Assembly: GCA_034401795.1 (NCBI GenBank)
Contig: CM067373.1
Location: 36,119,443-36,183,442 of the forward strand
Origin: Chaetoderma sp. LZ-2023a
Taxonomy: Eukaryota; Mollusca; Caudofoveata; Chaetodermatida; Chaetodermatidae
DNA length: 64,000 nucleotides
Reading direction: 5' to 3'
The position numbers and the translations under genes were made by a program. Of the stretch, positions 56,600-64,000 are shown piece after piece (within the stretch, counting starts at the first letter, position 1; every line of letters begins with the position of its first letter). The notes beneath the pieces were generated by a model, which was given only the letters and a program-made list of their open reading frames with translations, did not search any database and was not told the DNA's origin.

Positions 56600-58515
56600 T
56601 CCTATGTAAAGGGAGTAATTATAATTATAGGAAGAAATGTATATCACTTTTGTCCCTACTCGACGGAAAAACAAGTTTCTGATCAACATAAAAACTCAGA
56701 ACTACTTATTCCTGTAGAAGTTCACCTTTCAATTAGTGTGAAGCGGTTTTACAGATTGGATGCTTATAAGCTTGCCTGTTTTAATTTCAGGCTTGAGCAC
56801 CCGATGCGGTGTGAGAGGGCGTGGTGATGTCAGCGGCAATTGCCCCGACTCACCCCTCTCACCTCCTCCATCACGCCGTGGTAGTAGCGCATTTTGGGTG
56901 GCTCATGTGTTTAAAGCCTTTGATCCAATTTACTGGAAATAGAAGTGATAGTCACGTGGTTTTTTGTTGTGAAAGCACGTGGTTGATCAGAAACTTAGGC
57001 AATATTTATGTAATGGCGGAGTGTTGATGCTGTTGAATATTCGTTGTTGATGTGAAAGACGGAAATATATGTTTTCAAATTCTGTTCTCTGGAACAGCAT
57101 CCCTATATGCGCGTGATCTTATACATGCGTCTGTGCCTTGTCTGTAAGACTGTATTCCAGCTCGTGTCGATCTCGTGCGGGAATATGTAGGTAAGAGAAT
57201 ATTTGAAATTCTCCATGATATTATACTGTCGAAGTGTTGATGCCGCTTCATCATCCCATGCACTAATGATCTGTATACACGGTAGAACGATGGTGTTCTT
57301 AATCAAAATTAGGACAGTATAGCTGTCTATAATTATTGCCTGGTATAGACAGATCCATTACTTGCGGAAATTAAGTATACTAACACCGCTAAGCTGGTCT
57401 GTGTTTTCCGGGTGGGTGGACTGCCAAGCATCCTCCTCTGTCGGTAGGACAAGTTCCATCCCACCCAGACCAGAATTAGTTTATTATAATACAGCTCGGA
57501 AAATGCGTGCCACAGTTTACAATAACAATGCCGTCGTATGGAGATTGTGAATGCAGTCATCCTGAGTGTCTATGTTTCTGTCGTGTTGATGATTTTCATT
57601 GATACGCGTGGCTGGTTATCTGTGGATGAATCTTGCGCTGTTGTGAAGGGTGACGTTTTTATTACTCCTGGGCTGGGGGAGGGAAGTAAGTGAAGTGCGG
57701 TGTCAACTTTATCGGACATGATGTATTTCACTCTGTAATGGCCGAGCCCGTGGGCGGGACAGAGTTACTTTAGATCGCAGATGACGAAGAAGGGTGCTGT
57801 CGTAACTTGAATCAATCCATTATCGAATTCAACCTTTCAGTAGCAAAATCCTACTCATGATGGACGACAGACTGCAGGCATCTTGCTCTCTTAATAATAT
57901 TGACTGTTGTTGCCTGTGAATGAAATATTATGTTATTAGCTATTTCCGTACGATGGTTCCAAGGGGTGAGGAGTGGGTGGGGTGGGGGGGGGGAGTGGGG
58001 AGTTTCCCCTGTAGCGCATATTGTAGATGGCTGCGGTGTGGTTCAGATTTCCGTAAACCAGATAAGAAGGTGATTGTGGAAAATGTTGACTGGTGTTGAT
58101 GGCGATAGTGTACTGTTCTAGGGTGTTGTGTGGTGCTGGTATACTGCGGATTGGACATATCCAGGTTTCCACGCTGGTGAATGCCAAATCTGTTGCGGTT
58201 GCGGAAAAGTGCTGTACTTCCCGCATCTATGCAGGAGGGAATGTTGCGGAAAATCGTGTCTCTAACTTTTGCGATTTAAAACTTTAGGTGCTTGCTATAT
58301 CTTGTTGTTGCTGGTGTTGGTTGTCTCCGTCATATCCTCTCTCTAACCGGATATGTATGTAGTATTCGCGCAACAGTGAATTGATGTATCCAGCCTTTCG
58401 GGCAAGTGTGTTCTGTGTGCTCTTGGATTTCTGTCTCCGGTGTGATGTTCTGACTGCTCACAGTGGGGATTGGCAGGCGGTTTTGGTGAGGGTTGCCCTT
58501 GGTGTGGGGGAGTGG
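56600..58515. other. post-pol gypsy region without recognised ORF
   Basis: No frame with a family motif. A G-rich run (57979-57998) and proline-rich shadow frames occur. Probably untranslated spacer or a fully decayed gene. Confidence 0.4.
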
Positions 58516-59460
58516 TCATCTCCCATTACACAGCGGTTGGTACTCTGTCATAGTTTTTAAGTACCGGGAAAATTCGAGCTGAGAGTCTGCTGAACAGGCT
58601 GCTTCCCTGCCCACTGCCTGTGGGGAAAGGGGGTTGCTGCAGTGCGGGATGTCACCTCCTCTGTAACAGCTGACTCTCTCATATCTGAAGAGCGATGGTC
58701 TACAGACGCTGAGTGGAGTGTGAAGTGGACAGGATGTATGATGCCCGAACTCGGTGCATAGAGAAGAGACGCTCATTGGAGAAGGGGCGGTGGTCGTGCA
58801 TATGGAGAGGGAGCACGTTGGTTGGGGCATGGTTGCGCAGTTTCGGGGCATGGTCAGGTACACCGAGTTGTGCGGTTTTGCTGTTGTTCAAAACGAGCTA
58901 AGGCCTCATCCGGCCACTGCACTTCCATGCTATTCACTACATGTTCCACCCCACAAGAAGCATGGCCCGGGGCGGCCTCAGCTTCCGCTTGTGGTAACTC
59001 TATAATGGGGGCTATACCATGAAGTGGGATGGAATGGGAAGAAGTCGGTCGAAAAACTTTTCCATCCTTCCCCTTGGACAACACAAACGAGAAAGTCTTC
59101 AGATATGACTTCCCAGATCGAGTAGACCTGTACTGAGGAGGGAGAGGACGAGTACGTATCTCGTCATCGTCCTCGGTGTTAGTTGCTTGTTGGTGACTCC
59201 TGGCTTGATAGGAGAAGGGTCGAACTGGCACTGCGGTGCTCAAGACTAACGTCGGGAATACTCGTCTCCATGGAGACATCTGTCTGGGTACCGGTGCCAC
59301 ATGGAATGGCCAGTCCGAGCTCTGGTACAGGGCCGACACTGACACAAGGTTTAAGCCAATCGAAGTGGATGACTGAGGTCAGGCCATCTGAAGCGCGTCC
59401 GACGTCTTACCTACTACCACATAGGGGCCTTTCCACTGGTAACTCAATTTACTCGGCATG
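58516..59460 (-). pseudogene. pol C-terminal tail (GPY/F module and beyond)
   Basis: Near 59450-59400 the minus strand encodes a YQWKGPYVVVGK strand, the GPY/F module that follows the integrase core in gypsy elements. It continues into the 163-codon frame 59345-58854, which has a Pro/Arg-rich start (MSVSALYQSS…) and an Asp/Glu-rich middle. The next frame, 58863-58516, is Cys/Ser/Pro-rich and may or may not belong. Confidence 0.5.
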
Positions 59461-59468
59461 TTTGCAGA

Positions 59469-60360
59469 TCATCGTGAATCATGTACCCAAACCATTCTTC
59501 CCGCTTCATATGGATCTCCATGCACTCTCCGGCCATGCCATGTTTTCTGACGCCGGTGTGCAGTGGATAAAGTTGCTCTCACTAGCTCATGGGTCTGTTC
59601 TATCTGCTGCCACATGAGCTCTACGTAGAGAGATGGTGAACTTTTCTCCCCCGGAATCCTGGGCATGGGCAGATCCATCGGTAAGGCTGATTCACGGCCA
59701 TTAACTGGGCGGGGTATAACCCATGCTGGAATGTACTGAAGTGCGGTATGCCATGAGTACATAGGGGAGTTGTAGATCCCAATCTCTACAATCAAGGCAT
59801 GTTTCTTCAGTAAGCATCTCCATAAGAGTTCGATTGAATCTCTCCACCATCCCGTCACTGTGGGGGTGATATGGAGTTGTCCTTGTTTTGATGATGTGAA
59901 ACAATTTGCAGAGCTCGGAGATCAGCCGGCTCTCAAAAGTACTTCCTTGATCGGAGTGCAGCTCATAGGGCATTCCAAACCAGCAGAACACATTGCTTGC
60001 CAAGACCTCCACTATTGTGGATGCCTCTTGGTCTGGCAGAGTGAATGCTTCCACCCACTTCGTAAAATAATCTTGTAATACGAGGATGTACTTAGCACAT
60101 CAATAGCCACTTGCTCCCATGGTGCACCAACTATCTTAATCTGAAGAGGTGCGGAATGGTGCTAGCCAACAGCATGTCTTTGACATCGGACACATTTGGC
60201 AACCCATGCCTTTACACTATCACGAATTCTGATCCATTGGAATCACTGTTTTATTCTTGTTAATGTCCGCTCGACAGCTGGATGACTGGCGTTATCGTGC
60301 CACTGCTGTAATATTGTTTCACGATAACATTCTGGAATCACCAGAAGGTTATTAATGTAG
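59469..60360 (-). pseudogene. gypsy integrase, frameshifted
   Basis: Catalyses insertion of the cDNA into host DNA. The HHCC zinc-binding module is visible at about 60300-60180 (HDNASHPAVERT, a stop, then CVRC). The core follows: a first catalytic Asp region at about 60100 is damaged; 60054-59701 is intact with HSDQGSTFES (second Asp) and SDGMVERFNRTL (Glu), then AYRTSVHSSMGYTP. After about 59700 the frame shifts; 59858-59469 carries the segment after the core with a GRMVWVHDS strand. Several stops and frame changes make it inactive. Confidence 0.8.
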
Positions 60361-60419
60361 AGAACGCTTTGTTGTATGTGGCGCTGGTAGTAGTACTTGG
60401 CTGTTGCGGATTCCCGCGG

Positions 60420-60460
60420 CGGAGGGGGGGGGGGGGGGTCGGGAGGGGGGGGGGGGGGAC
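60420..60460. repeat. G-run tracts in the gypsy pol linker
   Basis: Two runs of 11-13 G (about 60426-60438 and 60446-60458) interrupt the RNase H-integrase linker. Confidence 0.9.
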
Positions 60461-60539
60461 ATAACCCCTCCTGTATCCATGCGTATATATTTCATGTCTG
60501 TGCATCTGTTGCTTGTTCGTGAGCGACTTTCTCCGTCTT

Positions 60540-62120
60540 CTACTCTGTGCACCGCAATTCAGGGAACACAGGAGATGGCTGTGTTGTATGTGTCATGGTG
60601 GTGGCTACTTCGGGTTCATCCTCAAGTCTGATTCTGCTCAAGGCATCGGCATTTCCATGCAGTTTGCTGGGCCTGTGAACCACATTGAAGTTAAAAGCCT
60701 GCAGCAATTCCTGCCACCTCGCTATCTGGCCCTCCAGATTTTTAAGGTTGCGGAGCCAGCATATGGAAGCGTGATCCGTATGGAGAGTAAATGGGTGGCT
60801 GTACAGAAAGTGTTTATAATACTTGACAAAGTGGACCACAGCCAGTAATTCCCGCTTGGTGGTCGCGTAACGTTTCTCTGTTTTATTTAGAGTAGGCGAA
60901 CCATAACCCAGTACCTACTCCATTCCATCCGCTGTGACCTGAGATAGAACTGTGCCAATAGTGTAAGCTGAGGCATCAGTGTCCAGGATGAAATCGAGGT
61001 TATGGTTAGGATGAGCGAGAATATGAATGGTCGTCAAGAGTTCCTTCAACATCCTGAAGGAATCTTCACACTCACTCGTCAACTCGAAGAGTCAATCTTT
61101 TTCGGTGATCTTGAAGAGAGGTGATGCAATCTCACTGAAATGATGGATATATCAACGATAGTATTGACAGAGACGAAGGAAGCTTCTAGTTTCCGTAACA
61201 GACTCAGGGGTCTGCCACTTCACCACAGCTTTTGTTTTTTATGGTTGGGTGGCCACTCCATCACCGGATATGACGTGTCCTAGAAACTCGACGCTCTGTC
61301 TGAAGAGATGACATTTCTTGGGTTTGAGCTTCAAGTTAGCCATGCGGAATCTTGAAAGTACGGTATCTAAATTGGAAAGAGTTTGCTCAAACGTTGGACC
61401 AAAGACGATTACGTCGTCAATGTAACACAGACAGATTTCCCATTGCAGGGTAGTTAATACCTGCTCAATGAGACGTTCGAAAGTTCCAGGAGCGTTGCAC
61501 AACCCATAGGGCATCTTGCGGAATTGAAAAAGGCTGTCGCAACAAACGAATGCGGTCTTTTCCATGTCAGTCTCATCCATGGCTACCAGCCAGTCTACAC
61601 TAGTTAAATCAAGGGTACAAAACCACTTGGCTCCGGACAAGGAATCTAAGGCCGGATCTATCCGGCATAATGGATAAGCATCTTTGATGCTAAGATCATT
61701 AAGGCAGCGGTAGTCTATACAAAACTGCAAAGATCCATCCTTTTTGCCTGCTTGTACAATTGGACTGGCCCAGGGGGATGCTGAGGGCTCAATTATTCCG
61801 GTCCGCAACATGTCCTCTATGTGTTGGTGTGCCTCCACTTCCTTATGAATCGGGAGATGTCTAATGGGTTGACGTACAGGTCTGTTGTTTCCGGTGTCAA
61901 TGGAGTGCTGTACTAGATGAGTTTCCCCGAGGTCCTTGTCTCCTGATGAGAAACTATCACGATATTTATGAAGTAATTTTCTTATTTGTAATTTTTGGGA
62001 TTGCATCAATCCAACTGTGGCACGTAAATATAGGTCAGGTAAATGCTCGGGCAAATCATCAGACATTGTTGTTGTTGTGTTTGCGGTTGGGGCTGTTTCC
62101 AGTGATATCACATCCACCAA
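60540..62120 (-). pseudogene. gypsy reverse transcriptase + RNase H, four in-frame stops
   Basis: One frame throughout. RT motifs: ASPWASPIVQAGKKDGS, FCIDYRCLND, TLDLTSVDWLV (motif A Asp kept; the usual SGYWQ is altered), FRKMPYGLCNAPGTFERLI, and ICLCYIDDVIVF (YxDD kept) with FLGHVISGDGV. Stops: 61241-61239, 61154-61152, 61094-61092 and 60917-60915. RNase H follows: ILDTDASAYTIGTVLSQ, KRYATTKRELLAVVHFVKYY and LHTDHASICWL, then HRPSKLHGNADALSR. The catalytic residues of both domains look intact although the frame is interrupted. Confidence 0.88.
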
Positions 62121-62135
62121 ATGGCCACAACAGAC

Positions 62136-63152
62136 TCATGATTCAAGTGTTATTGGGTCCGCAGTGCCATTGAATACACGGAATGGAATATGTTCCTTGT
62201 TGGTGGTGTCCACGATGATGCGGGGACTGGCGCATTGTGAGGCGAGCATATATTCGGGGTCGAGTTCCAGCATGGCTGTGTGAGTGTTGTTTCCTAATTG
62301 TGGTGCAGTGGCCCACAAGATCCTTTCCTGACCTGGCCCAACTGTGGCGGTGGTCACTAATATCACTGCACACATGTCATATAATGACGATTCCAGTCCA
62401 AGGGGTATCCATAGGCCGTGTATGTCCAGTTCCTGTTGCTTACAATGTATGATGGCTTTGCTGGCACTAAGGAAATCAGAACCAAGCAGGGCATCATTTT
62501 GGATGGAGGTGATAACAACTCGCTGTATGAATTGCATCTCCTCTATCTGTATTACGAGGTTTACTACTCCAGCCATGGGCACATCTGCTCCCGTAGTTGT
62601 TTGTAAAAAGATGTTTGTAGGCCTAAGGGGTGGCTTTTTATTAGGTGGGATGCTCTCAAATAAACACTTGTTAAAGACAGTGATGGAAACTCCAGTTCCC
62701 ACAGTGGCACTGCTGGAAATTCCACTAAACAGACAGGCACGCTTAAATATCACTTTACTGTGAGCATGCGGAAGAGTTTCCAATGATATCATTTGCATAA
62801 GTGCCAGTGGTGCGGTATCATTCTGTATATAGTTGGCTTGTTTCCGGAGGGCTTCCGTGAGTGCAGTTGGTGGCTGAGTCTGGAAAGCGCTGACTCGTCG
62901 TCGCTGCTGTTGTGATTGCTTGGGTGATGACGGGGTCGGGGGATGCAGTGGTGGTGTCATTGCTGCTGATGCTGCGTAAGCTATGTTGGTGTATACTGCA
63001 GTGCGAATAGGATCCTCATGTTCACGGATAAGGACTAACTGAGCACACCACTTTTTACACCATGACATGGAATGCTTAGTTGAAGCGCAGAAGAAGCAAT
63101 GGCGTTGTGGGACATTCCTTTTCTTTGTCCGATGTTTCTTTTGTGGATCCAT
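62136..63152 (-). pseudogene. gypsy gag-pol junction with CCHC and protease, catalytic Asp lost
   Basis: Long 338-codon frame ending at TGA 62138-62136, in frame with the RT that follows 15 bases on. Residues about 19-32 form CFFCASTKHSMSWC (CCHC). Residues about 148-250 are a retropepsin-like domain: the active-site position reads VGTGVSITVFN where V-D-(S/T)-G-A is expected, so the catalytic Asp is Gly (codon 62699-62697) and Ala is Val. LLGSDFL is the later conserved β-strand. The frame is open but the enzyme should be dead. Confidence 0.75.
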
Positions 63153-63999
63153 GCAGTTGAGCGGGTGATTTCCTTGGAATCAATGCTGATGGTGCTTGTC
63201 GGTGATGTAGCTGTAATAGGCTGTGAGTTGCAAACCACCAACGGACACTGGGTGTTAAGTGCCTTGGCGGTGGGATGTGGTGCTTGCAAAAATATTGTTT
63301 CAGCGGAGGCGCTACAACCTACCACTGCTGTTTTACATTGGAAAGAAGGATGCGTAGATGCGGAAAATGTTGGGTAATTTTTCCCGCAGGGGGACGGCAG
63401 TGCTGCGGATGCAGTGTGCATCGTAGGCACTGTCATAGAAGAAGCCGGTGCGGGTGAGTGTATGATGTTGTAGGAATATGTTGATGAGTAGGTGTGGCCA
63501 CCTGATGTAATTGTTCAGAGGCCTCAGTTGAGCCAGGTTGTAGGGACGGGCACCGAAGTGACTCTGTAATCGGTGCTCATGCTAGTTTGACGGATTCTCT
63601 GGCTGCTGGGTTCATCGGTCAGCGGTTGGGGTTGTAGATGGAGGTTGGTCTGGACATCATTCCCTCCAATGGCCTGGCTGACCACATCCAAAGCACGTGT
63701 TTGGTATCGGTGCTGATGCTGTGGTTGATTGTGGTCTAGTGGTGGATTGTGTTGCTACTGTGGTGCTGAGTGTTGTCACAAGGTTGGTAAGTGCTGAGAT
63801 CTGTTTAGTTATGTCTTCTAACCGTTCATGCATGTTTTGTCTATTGTTATTGTTGTGCTGTTTCCCGCATCCTTGGGCGTTGTTGTGGCCCCCGCGATGG
63901 GATTGGCCATGCCCTCTCCCTCTAGACGCATGATATTGACCAGGATTTTCTGATTGTGTATGTTGTTCGGTTGTAGTTGTGATATTAACATCATTCGTT
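63153..63999 (-). pseudogene. gypsy gag C-terminal part, broken
   Basis: Coding pieces match the left copy: a Gly/Arg/Asn-rich segment and MHERLEDITKQISALTNLVT-like coiled coil (about 63835-63770), then a CCHC knuckle at 63706-63665 (CFGCGQPGHWRE) with a TGA just before its last Cys. 63436-63035 is a shifted frame of the linker. Capsid lies beyond the right edge. Confidence 0.65.
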
Positions 64000-64000
64000 T

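Larger units (their letters stand above)
54109..63999 (-). mobile_element. Ty3/gypsy-type retrotransposon, internal region (right copy)
   Basis: Order on the minus strand from the right edge: gag end with CCHC (63999-63153), second CCHC and protease (63152-62136), reverse transcriptase and RNase H (62120-60540), integrase (60360-59400), pol C-terminal tail (59345-58854), then about 4.7 kb of post-pol sequence with a zinc-finger ORF, polypurine tract and 3' LTR. The 5' LTR and gag start lie beyond the right edge. Pol carries several stops and frameshifts, so the copy is inactive. Confidence 0.88.

Overview
This is a repeat-dominated stretch of an animal nuclear genome. Intron-split exons, metazoan-type retroelements and low GC with many microsatellites exclude a prokaryote. 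The mix of CR1-like LINEs, Penelope, DIRS, Ty3/gypsy and a fragmentary virus/Polinton-like gene block fits a marine invertebrate, most plausibly a lophotrochozoan and perhaps a mollusc. That placement is inference. The only convincing host gene is GCHFR (GTP cyclohydrolase I feedback regulatory protein) on the minus strand. Two of its exons (24527-24692 and 28013-28107) are separated by a 3.3 kb intron full of repeats; the first coding exon was not found.

Layout. 1-2554: 5' part (gag, primer-binding site) of a minus-strand gypsy element, followed by its rearranged LTR (2555-4940). 5936-6372: TA microsatellite and a CR1 3' end. 7103-15475: a compact, broken virus- or Polinton-like gene block. 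It has a minus-strand gene with PC4-like modules, a divergent promoter region with a duplicated ~120-bp unit, then plus-strand genes: a Polinton polymerase-N-like fragment, an unknown protein, a secreted cysteine-rich protein, and a small unknown. A convergent minus-strand gene closes it. A 3.3-kb solo LTR (7484-10794) has landed inside the first gene. 15494-18414: a LINE scrap and a decayed Penelope-like element. 18745-31400: tandem repeats, fold-back elements, LINE debris and the GCHFR exons. 31590-33120: a DIRS-type RNase H/tyrosine recombinase remnant. 33140-43820: inverted duplications, a 290-bp palindrome and a hAT-like relic with nested palindromic MITEs. 44276-50791: several LINEs on both strands. 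50792-63999: a large minus-strand gypsy element with a 3.3-kb 3' LTR, polypurine tract, pol (RT, RNase H, integrase), gag and an extra zinc-finger ORF behind pol.

The two gypsy copies and the solo LTR are one family: LTRs of ~3.31 kb with TGTAG/CTACA ends, a CRE + TATA promoter and a very long R region. The right copy inserted into a CR1 LINE; the solo LTR inserted into the virus-like block. Nearly all coding sequences carry stops or frameshifts, so apart from GCHFR the window is mainly a record of past invasions.

The two most interesting loci are the virus/Polinton-like block with its secreted cysteine-rich ORF, and the gypsy accessory zinc-finger ORF with its own CRE/TATA promoter.
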